The translations under genes were made by a program, and so were the position numbers. Under the pieces are notes generated by a model that was not told where the DNA came from, did not search any database, and saw only the letters and a program-made list of their open reading frames with translations. A stretch of 64,000 bases of DNA from Autumnicola psychrophila (GTDB lineage: Bacteria; Bacteroidota; Bacteroidia; Flavobacteriales; Flavobacteriaceae): contig NZ_JAVRHN010000010.1 of assembly GCF_031846645.1 (NCBI RefSeq), positions 74,757 through 138,756 of the forward strand, read 5' to 3'. Positions 25,562 through 34,021 of this stretch are shown in pieces; positions within the stretch are counted from its first letter, which is position 1, and each line of letters begins with the position of its first letter.

Positions 25562-27013
25562 ATGAATTCTAAAATTTTTTTATTGATCCTTTATTTAATG
25601 CCCTCAAATATTTTATTAGGGCAAACCATGTCAAATAATCAGGGAATCCAACCCTATCACGAAAACCCCTGGTATTGGCAGTATAAAGGAGCGCCAATAA
25701 TGTTAATTGGGGGGAGTGACGAAGATAACATCTGGCAGTGGACTGGTGAACAACTGACCGATCATCTCGATTTGTTAAAATCAGTAGGTGGTAATTATCT
25801 CAGGAATACAATGTCTGACAGAGATGAAGGCAATATTTATGCTCCCAAAGAGATTGAAGATGGGTTATATGACCTGAACCAGTGGAATGAAGAATATTGG
25901 AGCAGGCTTGAATTTTTCCTTAACGAAACAGAGGAGAGAGATATAATCGTGCAGTTAACGCTGTGGGATTGGTTTGATTTTTCTGCAGATCACCCGTATA
26001 ATCCTAAGAACAACGTCAACTGGACAGTAGGCACTATTGAAGACAAAGAGGATTTTTATGGTGGCTCCATCTATGAGAACAAAAAAGCAGTGCTGGAGTA
26101 TCAGCACCGGTATATTGATAAGCTACTGTCGATAACCCTGAACTACGATCACATCCTCTATAACATCAACAACGAGAGCACCATCGGGGCTGAATGGGAA
26201 ACATATTGGGCGAAATACCTGAATGATGCTGCCAACTCACAGGCCAGAAACCTTCACGTTACCAGCATGCAGTTACTTCCGGGCAATTCGGTCCGCCATG
26301 TGATGACGAACAGGGATCTGTATTCCTTTGTTGAAGTCTCTCAAAATAATCAGAATGCCGCCGGATCCGTTGGTTACAAACATTATGAAAACCTGCTGCA
26401 TTGGAGGAATATGATCAACGCTCAGCAAGAAGGGCCTATGCCGATGAATAATGTAAAAGTATATGGAGTGGGTGTAGGTGCTAACACTGCAAGCGGTACA
26501 GAACAGGAGGCGATAGAACGGTTTTGGAGAAATATATTTGCTGGTTCGGCTTCTGCAAGATTTCATAGGCCGGCAGATGAAAGGTGGGGACTGGGTCTCA
26601 CTGAAAAAGCACAACGTACCATAAAGGCAGCTTCGATGTTTTTAGAAGAATTCGATCTTTTCAACGCAAAACCCTATGAAGGCTGCGAGACGATTGGTAA
26701 TTCTATAAGGGCTGATTATTGTCTGGCAAATGTTGGTAACGCATATGCCGTGTACTTTCCCGATGGAAGATCTACAGTTGCGTTAGACCCGTGGGTCTAT
26801 ATGGAGGAGGTAACCATTAAATGGCTAAATCTAACCAGTGGTGAATGGGCAAAAGAAGAGACTATCACGTTAGACTGGACTGAGGTACCATGGGTAGGGC
26901 CTGACAGGGTTCTAGTCATGTCCCCGGGTAGCGGTATTGGAGGTCCTGAAGATGGTTACGGTAATGGAGATGCCTTTATCGGAATCATAGAACCCAAGGT
27001 CGACAATAAATAG
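25562..27013 (+). CDS. Secreted glycoside-hydrolase-like (beta/alpha)8 protein, copy 1
   Basis: A 483-residue protein with a signal peptide (MNSKIFLLILYLMPSN, cleavage near LLGQ). The body resembles TIM-barrel glycoside hydrolases related to DUF4038/GH140-type families: WTGEQLTDHLDLLKSVGG, RNTMSDRDEGN, IIVQLTLWDWFDF, and HILYNINNESTIG near residue 203, whose Asn-Glu pair fits a clan GH-A acid/base. RFWRNIFAGSASARFHRP (near 320) and a beta-rich C-terminal domain follow. The substrate is unknown; its place between DUF1593 and pectin genes suggests a plant-type polysaccharide. A paralogue is at 32519-33940 and a broken copy at 32026-32258. Confidence 0.65.
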   Translation: MNSKIFLLILYLMPSNILLGQTMSNNQGIQPYHENPWYWQYKGAPIMLIGGSDEDNIWQWTGEQLTDHLDLLKSVGGNYLRNTMSDRDEGNIYAPKEIEDGLYDLNQWNEEYWSRLEFFLNETEERDIIVQLTLWDWFDFSADHPYNPKNNVNWTVGTIEDKEDFYGGSIYENKKAVLEYQHRYIDKLLSITLNYDHILYNINNESTIGAEWETYWAKYLNDAANSQARNLHVTSMQLLPGNSVRHVMTNRDLYSFVEVSQNNQNAAGSVGYKHYENLLHWRNMINAQQEGPMPMNNVKVYGVGVGANTASGTEQEAIERFWRNIFAGSASARFHRPADERWGLGLTEKAQRTIKAASMFLEEFDLFNAKPYEGCETIGNSIRADYCLANVGNAYAVYFPDGRSTVALDPWVYMEEVTIKWLNLTSGEWAKEETITLDWTEVPWVGPDRVLVMSPGSGIGGPEDGYGNGDAFIGIIEPKVDNK

Positions 27014-27028
27014 ATAAAAAGATATGAG

Positions 27029-27190
27029 TACTGATGCATTAATTTTTAAATGCTAAATAGTCCGGTTGTTCTTTGTCATTTTGAATTGTTTAATATTCGG
27101 TTAAGATCTCATTTAAAGGTGTTTTATCGAATATTGAGTTCCCTAATATTGGCACAATTTCATAGCTTGAGAGGTGGCTCTTTTAATCAT
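27029..27190 (-). pseudogene. Decayed IS4-family transposase C-terminus (copy 2)
   Basis: The minus-strand frame reads SSYEIVPILGNSIFDKTPLN, EILTEY, stop, then TIQNDKEQPD. It corresponds to the last 50 codons of the same transposase as 25045-25525 and 36745-37070. It is a short inactive remnant just after the GH-like gene. Confidence 0.55.
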
Positions 27191-27254
27191 GCTTAGCCAA
27201 GAGCCATATTTAGGCGTACAAAGAAAGTTAATTTTCCGGCGAAGTTCTGTAGTG

Positions 27255-27305
27255 GCTAATTCGGTTCGATTGGTGCCAGTGATTCCGGTTCAAGTGACAA
27301 TTTAT
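27255..27305. mobile_element. IS21-like terminal repeat scar
   Basis: TTCGGTTCGATTGGTGCCAG (27260 on) matches the reverse complement of the repeated terminal unit found at 63861-63930, and CCGGTTCAAGTGACAATTT follows as a weaker second unit. IS21-family ends carry such tandem copies. No transposase frame remains here. Confidence 0.4.
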
Positions 27306-27382
27306 TATCCAGAGTTTTTTTGGATAGCCCAAAAAATCTGGCTACAACTTTAACTAGTTAAATTACTTAAAAACAATTAGAT

Positions 27383-27413
27383 AAAAGGTTAGTCGAAGAT
27401 CGGCTAGCCTTTT
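27383..27413 (+). terminator. Hairpin terminator
   Basis: AAAAGGTTAGTCG pairs with CGGCTAGCCTTTT (13 bp with G-U pairs) around the loop AAGAT, followed by a T-rich stretch. It lies in the gene-free gap between the GH-like gene and the next DUF1593 gene. Confidence 0.6.
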
Positions 27414-27653
27414 CTTGTTTATCTGGTAAGATGGATTTAATAGTTGCTTGGATTTTAGCTAATGCAAAAAATAAAACATGACTACCAACAGGTAAACAAA
27501 TTTAAAAAAAGCTCTTTTTTAATTCATTAATTTGAACACTTTAAAATTCGCACTCTAACTTAACACTTCCTTAACTTATTTAACCATCACGTAAGGGTAT
27601 TTAACTTTTAGCTTTCCCAACTGCAGCAATAAACTGCGTTCCTTTGTATATAA

Positions 27654-27797
27654 TTTCAAAGTAAATATTGGGCAGGTTTACAAGAACCTGATGATGGCGT
27701 AAGTGCAGTAACCTATGTTGTGCGGGTACAAATTACTAGTCAAGAGAGCAATGGCTCATTTGACACCAAAGAAATAAAATATATATTGGTACAATAA
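27654..27797 (+). pseudogene. Protein-like orphan fragment, no start
   Basis: An open stretch of 47 codons reads like a protein C-terminus (WAGLQEPDDGVSAVTYVVRV, then SNGSFDTKEIKYILVQ, stop) but has no start codon and follows a stop. It probably is the tail of a deleted gene. The family is not recognised. The rest of 27430-27979 shows nothing else convincing. Confidence 0.25.
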
Positions 27798-27979
27798 AAT
27801 CTATTACGAAAAGAAAGTTTTAGCTTTTTATTATGGAACATGAGTATTGGAAAAAAACTCTTCAACAACCAGCTAGGTAAACTGAGTCTTAATGAGTATA
27901 GAGCTTTCCAAAAAATTAACATAAGTGAATTTCACCTATATAAACCATTAATTAATTATCAATTTAAATATATAATAAA

Positions 27980-29065
27980 ATGCGAACAATTTTTTCATTA
28001 ATTCTGATCACTGTCATTACCAGTTCAGTACCTTTTCAATACGTAAAGGCCCAAAATCAGAAAAAAGAAAAACTACGTGTGATGATGACATCTGACTTTC
28101 CACCAATTGGTGTGGTAAAAAGTGGAGATGATGTACCTAATACTATGAAAAGTGATCCTGACGATATGCAGTCGATGGTTCGTTTTCTTTTGTATGCCAA
28201 TGAATTTGATGTAGAAGGATTGATTGCTTCAGCCGGTACTTTTGCCATGGAAGCGCACAAAAAAAATATCCTCGGAGTACTGGATCAGTATGAAAAAGTT
28301 TATGATAATCTGATAACTTATGACCCGGATTTTCCTACAGCAGATCAATTGCGAGCAGTTACTTACGAAGGCAAAGGAAACAATAACGGGATCAGCATCA
28401 AGTTTGGTTGCGAAAAACAGCCCTATACCGATATCATTGGAAAAGGACTGGATTCAGAAGCCTCCAATGCCATCATTGCCGCAGTTGACAAGCCGGATCC
28501 CAGACCCCTTTGGATTGGTGTTTGGGGAGGGCCAAGGGAAATTGCCCAGGCATTATGGGATGTAAAGAATACACGGAGTCCACAGGAACTGAAAACCTTT
28601 GTCAGTAAACTAAGAGTTCATCTCATTTACTGTCAGGATGCTACACATGAGTGGATGATGAATGAGTTTCCTGATTTGTTCATCATAGAATCACGTAAAA
28701 CGTACCAGGGAATGTTTGGTGGCGATGATCCGGTTTCAGATCTTAACTGGGTGAATGAGAATGTACGTTACAACCATGGTCCTCTATGCGATGTATATCC
28801 ACATGAAGGCATGGGGTCTACTGGTGTCTGCGAAGGAGACTCTCCAACTTTTCTTCATTTGGTTAGTGCCAACAGGGGAATAAATAATCCGGAAGACCCT
28901 ACTCAGCCCAGTTGGGGAGGACAATTTACCCGTATTAAGGGAACAAACCATTACGTGGATGGTCCGGGTAAGTCGTCCATATCCAAATGGCGTGAGGACT
29001 ATCAGCAAGAGTTTAAGGATCGGGCGGACTGGTGTATTACTCCCAAATCAGAAAAATCAAAATAA
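27980..29065 (+). CDS. Short DUF1593 nucleoside-hydrolase-like secreted protein
   Basis: The 361-residue product has a signal peptide (SLILITVITSSVPFQYVKAQ) and one DUF1593 domain: MTSDFPPIGVV, SDPDDMQSMVRFLLYANEF (about 58), GLIASAGTFAME, IGVWGGPREIAQALWD and YNHGPLCDVYPHEG. It is very similar to the protein at 23963-25000 but has an added loop (KSGDDVPNTMK) in the metal-site segment. Its stop overlaps the start of the next gene by one base (TAATG), showing translational coupling with the long DUF1593 protein. Gene order (short then long) is reversed relative to the first module. Confidence 0.8.
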   Translation: MRTIFSLILITVITSSVPFQYVKAQNQKKEKLRVMMTSDFPPIGVVKSGDDVPNTMKSDPDDMQSMVRFLLYANEFDVEGLIASAGTFAMEAHKKNILGVLDQYEKVYDNLITYDPDFPTADQLRAVTYEGKGNNNGISIKFGCEKQPYTDIIGKGLDSEASNAIIAAVDKPDPRPLWIGVWGGPREIAQALWDVKNTRSPQELKTFVSKLRVHLIYCQDATHEWMMNEFPDLFIIESRKTYQGMFGGDDPVSDLNWVNENVRYNHGPLCDVYPHEGMGSTGVCEGDSPTFLHLVSANRGINNPEDPTQPSWGGQFTRIKGTNHYVDGPGKSSISKWREDYQQEFKDRADWCITPKSEKSK

Positions 29066-30435
29066 TGGATATCATGATAAAGAAAAAAAGTCATTTGTTT
29101 TTATACACTTCTGTTGTATTGGTAATATTTATGTCCTTTGGGGCTTGTGCCCAGAAGAATGCTGGTTCATTCAAACCACGTGTGATCAATACCACTGATT
29201 TAGGGGCTGATCCTGACGATATACAGTCCATGGTTCGTCAGTTGGTTAGCGCTAATGAATTCGACATTGAAGGATTGATTGTGGCCACAGGATGCTGGAA
29301 GAAAACCCAAGACAATACGGGGATGTTGGATGAAATTTTGGATGCTTATGAAGAAGCTTATCCAAACCTAGCTGTTCATGCCGCTGATTTCCCCACACCT
29401 GAATACCTTAAATCAATTGCTGTTATGGGACAAGATGGCTATGGCATGAGTGATGTGGGTATTGGTAAAGATAGTCCTGGGTCTGAACTCATTATAGCAG
29501 CAGCAGATAAGGATGATCCTAGACCTCTTTGGGTGATGGGATGGGGTGGAATGAATAATATTGCGCAAGCAATATGGAAAGTCAGAGAAACTCGCAGCCC
29601 AGCAGAATTAAAAACTTTTTTGTCAAAACTGAGGCTTTATGATGTCTTAGGACAAGATGATGCAGGTGCATGGATTGCAAAAAATTTTCCTGAGGTTTTC
29701 TATATCCGTGCAACATCCGTGTATGGTTGGCAACCTCCCAAAAATGGCGATTATCAACGTAATGACATTCAAAGCCATGGTCCGCTAGGGGCTGTTTATC
29801 CTGATACAAAATATGCTACCGAGGGAGATACACCTGCATTCATGCATGTCTATCCCAATGGTCTTAATGATCCCGATCAAATCGATCAGGGTGGCTGGGG
29901 TGGCCGGTTTAGTTTTAATAAAAAGGAAGGGATACGGAGCATGTCCGAAGTGGCTAAAATAAATCCAGAGGCAGAAACGCAATATGATCCATATTATATG
30001 TACGGCAATACAGATGAAGGAAGTGATGCCATCGAAAAATGGGAAGATGGATATAACAATGACTTCGCTGCCAGAATGGATTGGAGCATAACTCCTAAAT
30101 ACAGCGATGCAAACCATCATCCGATTGCAATATTGAATGGTGATAAAACAAGACAAGTGTTGGAAATGACTGCTGCAAAAGGAAGTACTGTTACCCTGGA
30201 TGCCAAGGGTTCAAGTGACCCTGATAAGGATCAGCTCAACTACAGATGGTCTTTCTATGATGAACCAAGCACCTACAACGGAGAAATTACCATTGAAAAT
30301 AGTAATTCATCAAAACCAAGTATTAAAATTCCCAATAATGCATCTGGAAAAAATATCCATATTATACTTGAACTATTTGATGATGGTAAGCCCAGTTTAT
30401 ATGCTTACAGAAGAATGATTATCAATGTGCCCTAA
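29065..30435 (+). CDS. Two-domain DUF1593 (Sde182-like) secreted lipoprotein
   Basis: From ATG 29065 the product is about 456 residues, with a lipoprotein signal (VIFMSFGAC). It matches residues 1-460 of the 767-residue protein at 21615: TTDLGADPDDIQSMVRQL, RPLWVMGWGGMNNIAQAIW, GWQPPKNGDYQRND, and the Ig-like GSSDPDKDQLNYRWSFYD. It stops (IINVP) exactly where the third domain of the longer homologue begins; that domain is encoded separately by the next gene. An earlier in-frame codon at 29032 lies inside the previous gene and was not used as the start. Confidence 0.82.
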   Translation: MDIMIKKKSHLFLYTSVVLVIFMSFGACAQKNAGSFKPRVINTTDLGADPDDIQSMVRQLVSANEFDIEGLIVATGCWKKTQDNTGMLDEILDAYEEAYPNLAVHAADFPTPEYLKSIAVMGQDGYGMSDVGIGKDSPGSELIIAAADKDDPRPLWVMGWGGMNNIAQAIWKVRETRSPAELKTFLSKLRLYDVLGQDDAGAWIAKNFPEVFYIRATSVYGWQPPKNGDYQRNDIQSHGPLGAVYPDTKYATEGDTPAFMHVYPNGLNDPDQIDQGGWGGRFSFNKKEGIRSMSEVAKINPEAETQYDPYYMYGNTDEGSDAIEKWEDGYNNDFAARMDWSITPKYSDANHHPIAILNGDKTRQVLEMTAAKGSTVTLDAKGSSDPDKDQLNYRWSFYDEPSTYNGEITIENSNSSKPSIKIPNNASGKNIHIILELFDDGKPSLYAYRRMIINVP

Positions 30436-30496
30436 ATAAGGTATCAGAGAATAATAAACCCCTCACCCATTACCCAACAAAAATCACTAAATCGAA

Positions 30497-31483
30497 ATGA
30501 AAAACAATAAATTATCTATTCAAACATCGCTAATATTATCATGTATAGTTCTTAGCGCTACTTCTCTTTTTGCGCAAAATCAGGAAAATGAAACACCTGT
30601 ATCAGGAATGCCATTTGACCCATACCCTAGCCAGGTTGTGGTAACTGAGGTTCGCCATTTTGACAACATGAGTTGGAAAATCGCCGCTGCAGGTGGCACT
30701 TTTTATTTTGAAAATGGCGAGACAGATGGCAAAACAGGTTTTAGTAGTGCATTTGACCAGGCAGGAAACGACTGGATAGGTAATGATGCGGACAAGGGCT
30801 ATAACCTTTCACCGCGAGGCAACGGCAAGCATGAGTATCGGGGTTGGCCGAACTTCGGAAACGGCAACTTCGACCACCCGCAACTGCCGAGTGGTACATC
30901 CACGCGATGGGTGGACGAGAATGGTGAGGATGTCGCGTTTGGTCCGGACGGCGTTCTGAAAGGCCAACACCTCAGAATGAGATCCGCCAATGAGACCTAT
31001 GAACTCGAGTATCATTTCTTCCCGAGTCACGTTGCGATTAAAGTGATTAAAGCCGAAGATGCGTACGCATTTCTTTATGAGGGACCGATCGGGGGAGAGA
31101 TGGAAGGGCCTGATGTGGACAAATGGTATTTTAAGGACGGAACGGAAAACGGGCAATTGTGTAGCGCCAGCGAGTGCTTTTCTCCGTTTATCTACTTTTT
31201 GGATACAGATCCAAAGGACACTCAAGTTTTCTACATGGGCGTGGACAACCAAACCGAAGGCGTGGGAGGAGAGTCCTACGTGCAAGCAGACAACATGGTC
31301 GTAGTTAGCTACGGACGGGTAGGCACTTGGCCCAACGACAACCGTTCCCTCACGGGGACCGAGGCCATCTCGGTTTTCGGTTTTCACTCCAAAGACGCAG
31401 GACACGATGATATCTCGAATTTCATAGAGGCCCGTCTTGCCGATCCCTTCACCGCCGCGGACCCCGAAGGGGTGAAGCCATAA
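30497..31483 (+). CDS. Stand-alone homologue of the third domain of the 21615 protein, secreted
   Basis: The 328-residue product has a signal peptide (SLILSCIVLSATSLFAQ) and one domain equal to residues 465-767 of the 767-residue protein: HFDNMSWKIAAAGGTFYFEN, NDWIGNDADKGYN, KHEYRGWPNFGNGNFDHPQ, YELEYHFFPSHVAIKVIKAE and FLYEGPIGGEMEG. The family is common in carbohydrate clusters but its activity is unknown to me. From about 30800 the base composition becomes clearly richer in G+C and codon use changes, while the first 300 bp match the local AT-rich style, so the gene looks mosaic. It lies 61 bp after the two-domain DUF1593 gene. Confidence 0.72.
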   Translation: MKNNKLSIQTSLILSCIVLSATSLFAQNQENETPVSGMPFDPYPSQVVVTEVRHFDNMSWKIAAAGGTFYFENGETDGKTGFSSAFDQAGNDWIGNDADKGYNLSPRGNGKHEYRGWPNFGNGNFDHPQLPSGTSTRWVDENGEDVAFGPDGVLKGQHLRMRSANETYELEYHFFPSHVAIKVIKAEDAYAFLYEGPIGGEMEGPDVDKWYFKDGTENGQLCSASECFSPFIYFLDTDPKDTQVFYMGVDNQTEGVGGESYVQADNMVVVSYGRVGTWPNDNRSLTGTEAISVFGFHSKDAGHDDISNFIEARLADPFTAADPEGVKP

Positions 31484-31566
31484 TGGCAGCTAACCCAACA
31501 TCAATCGCCTCCTCCGCGGGGCGATCCTCACCCCATTAACGCTCACCCCTCCCCCTTTGCCCCCCA

Positions 31567-31922
31567 GGACACCTATAGGGGAATGGCCGCTCAGACTCTG
31601 AATTGGGCAATCTGGAATGGATCAATACCCATATTCGGAACGGCCATGGACTATTAGGTAATATCTATCCGGAGACCGGATACCACCCAGACAGCCCCGG
31701 CATGCAGGAGGGCGATATCCCTTCCTTCCTGTACCTGGTCATCGCAATATATGGAATAAATGATCCTGAGGAGCCAGGTCAGGAAAGCTGGGGCGGGCAG
31801 TACCCCCAGATACCTCCACAAACCACTGGTTTGACGGACCCGGTTCGGAGAGCTTCTCCAAATGGCGGGAAGACTACCAGGAAGATTTTGCCCGATGCGC
31901 CGACTGGATGCTCCCTAAATAA
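31567..31922 (+). pseudogene. Truncated, frameshifted DUF1593 gene (C-terminal part)
   Basis: Pieces in different frames align to the end of the short DUF1593 proteins: DTYRGMAAQ, then NLEWINTHIRNGHGLLGNIY, EGDIPSFLYLV, GINDPEEPGQESWGGQY, and after another shift WFDGPGSESFSKWREDYQED and CADWMLPK, stop. About 230 N-terminal residues are missing. It is G+C-rich like the preceding 700 bp. Confidence 0.75.
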
Positions 31923-32025
31923 CTATAAATCATGATCAATAAAGAATAAAAAAACTTATATCTCTGATCGTTTATCCAGGATCTTACTTTTCGGAGCGTA
32001 TCCTATCTCTGCTCAGGATCATAAT

Positions 32026-32258
32026 ATGAGCAATGACAATACCATCTAACCCTATCACGAAAACCCGAGGTATTGGTAGTATAAAGGAGAGCCAAATGTT
32101 AATTGGCGGGAGTGATGAAGATTACCTTTGGCAGTGGACTGGTGAACAACTGACCGATCATCTCGATTTGTTAAAATCAATAGGTGGTAATTACTTTAGG
32201 AATACAATGTCTGACAGAGATGAAGGCAATATTTATGCTCCCAAAGAGATTGAAAATT
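32026..32258 (+). pseudogene. Truncated GH-like gene (N-terminal part)
   Basis: The frame starting MSNDNTI, stop, PYHENPRYW, stop, YKGEP then shifts into MLIGGSDEDYLWQWTGEQLT and SDRDEGNIYAPKEIEN. This matches residues about 25-105 of the protein at 25562, with two stops and one shift. The rest is missing. It is a broken third copy of the GH-like gene. Confidence 0.75.
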
Positions 32259-32518
32259 ACATTTTAATCGAATTAAGAAATCAAAGAACGAATGTTTAAG
32301 ATCAGTTAATTATGATTATTTTAAAAAAATTAACGTACTACTAGTAATTCACATTATTAAATAACATATTTATGATGAAAAAATTACACTAAAAATTATG
32401 TTATCTTTTTAGGCATAAATTTTCGGAAGGGAAGCATGACGGTATACCTATAGCTAAAAACTCCTTTTTAAAAAAATCCCAAGAAATTTTAAAGTATGAA
32501 CATTATAAAAAGAAAAAT

Positions 32519-33940
32519 ATGAATTCTAAAATTTTTTTATTAATCCTTTATTTAATGCCCTCAAATATATTATTTGGACAAAATATGTCAAGCAATCAGG
32601 GAATCCAGATATATAATGAAAACCCATGGTATTGGCAGTACAATGGAGAGCCTGTAGTTTTGAAGGGTGGCAGCGACGATGATAACCCTTATCAATGGAC
32701 AGGTAAGAAGCTGACAGATCATCTTGACCTAATGACCTCTGTTGGTGCGAACTACATTAGAAACACAATGTCTGACAGAGATGAAGGAAATGTCTACGCC
32801 TTCAAAAAAGTAAAAGATGAAAAATATGACCTCACCAAGTGGAATAATGAGTATTGGAACAGGCTCAATTTTTTTCTTGATGAAACTTCCAAAAGAGGTA
32901 TTATTGTTCAGTTGACCCTGTGGGACAAGTTTGATATTGGGGATCAACATCCCTGGGATTCTGATCAAAATATCAATATAAAGACCGGTTCCCTCAATGG
33001 CAGGGAAGATTTCTTCTCAACCGTGGACAGGAAGGACGACCAGCAGCTGGCTTTTCAGCAGGGTTATATTGATAAGCTCCTCTCCATCACTTTTAAATAC
33101 GACAATGTCCTTTACAACATAAATAACGAAAGTAGTGAAAGCGGGGGCTGGGAGAACTATTGGACCCGGTACATTAAAGATAAGGCCGGTAAAACGGGAC
33201 AGAAAATATATGTCACGAACATGCAGCTTTCAGCCACTAACGCCGTGAGGCATGTCATGTCAAATCCGGAAATTTTCGATTTTGTGGATATTTCACAGGT
33301 CAATCAGGATTCAAAGGGAGCAAGAGGGGCTGCCCATTGGGACTATCTTATGTTCTTACGTCAGAAGATAGCATCCTTTGATCCTATGCCAATGAACAAC
33401 GTAAAAATATATGGGGCAACGGATGGAAGTACAAACTTTTCCGCGGGTTCAGAAACAGAAGCTATCGATCGTTTCTGGCGCAACATCTTCGCCGGTTGTG
33501 CATCCGTAAGATTTCATAGGCCTTCAGTGCCAGAGAAGCGATGGGGATCTGGCCTAAATGAGCGTGTACAGGTAAACCTGAAGGCAATGGATATGTTGTT
33601 GCAGAAGCTCGATATTTTTGAATGCGCTCCCCACAATGACCTGCTGTCGCCCCGTGTGTCTGTTCCCTCCATGATGGAGGCTTACGTCATCGCCAACATC
33701 GGGCATCAGTATGCAATTTATTTTCCTCAGGGACGCTATAAAGTGGATGTAGACCCTTGGGTCTATGCTGATGAATTGAGACTGCAGTGGCTTGACATTA
33801 ATGATCTTAAGTGGTCGGAACCTGAAATGGTAGAAGTGGAATGGGATGGAGGTAAAAACGACTGGGGGTTTAAAGGAATGATTACACTGGAAACTCCCTC
33901 CAACAGCCCCTGTGTAGCTCTTTTGGAAATAGTGGAATAA
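32519..33940 (+). CDS. Secreted glycoside-hydrolase-like (beta/alpha)8 protein, copy 2
   Basis: A 473-residue paralogue of the protein at 25562. The leader and signal peptide (MNSKIFLLILYLMPSN) and about 25 bp upstream are almost identical at DNA level, but the mature parts have diverged. Shared motifs are YQWTGKKLTDHLDLM, RNTMSDRDEGNVYA, IIVQLTLWDKFDI, VLYNINNESSES (putative Asn-Glu acid/base near 206), RFWRNIFAGCASVRFHRP and the beta-rich end YAIYFPQGRYKV. The sequence fits DUF4038/GH140-like barrels. A different substrate preference from copy 1 is plausible given the divergence. The pectate lyase gene follows on the same strand. Confidence 0.65.
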   Translation: MNSKIFLLILYLMPSNILFGQNMSSNQGIQIYNENPWYWQYNGEPVVLKGGSDDDNPYQWTGKKLTDHLDLMTSVGANYIRNTMSDRDEGNVYAFKKVKDEKYDLTKWNNEYWNRLNFFLDETSKRGIIVQLTLWDKFDIGDQHPWDSDQNINIKTGSLNGREDFFSTVDRKDDQQLAFQQGYIDKLLSITFKYDNVLYNINNESSESGGWENYWTRYIKDKAGKTGQKIYVTNMQLSATNAVRHVMSNPEIFDFVDISQVNQDSKGARGAAHWDYLMFLRQKIASFDPMPMNNVKIYGATDGSTNFSAGSETEAIDRFWRNIFAGCASVRFHRPSVPEKRWGSGLNERVQVNLKAMDMLLQKLDIFECAPHNDLLSPRVSVPSMMEAYVIANIGHQYAIYFPQGRYKVDVDPWVYADELRLQWLDINDLKWSEPEMVEVEWDGGKNDWGFKGMITLETPSNSPCVALLEIVE

Positions 33941-34021
33941 TTCTTATAACAGATAAATGCTTCGGAATTTTAACATAAAAGTTAAAGCTTAATTTTAAAT
34001 AATTAAATGATATTTTTTAAT

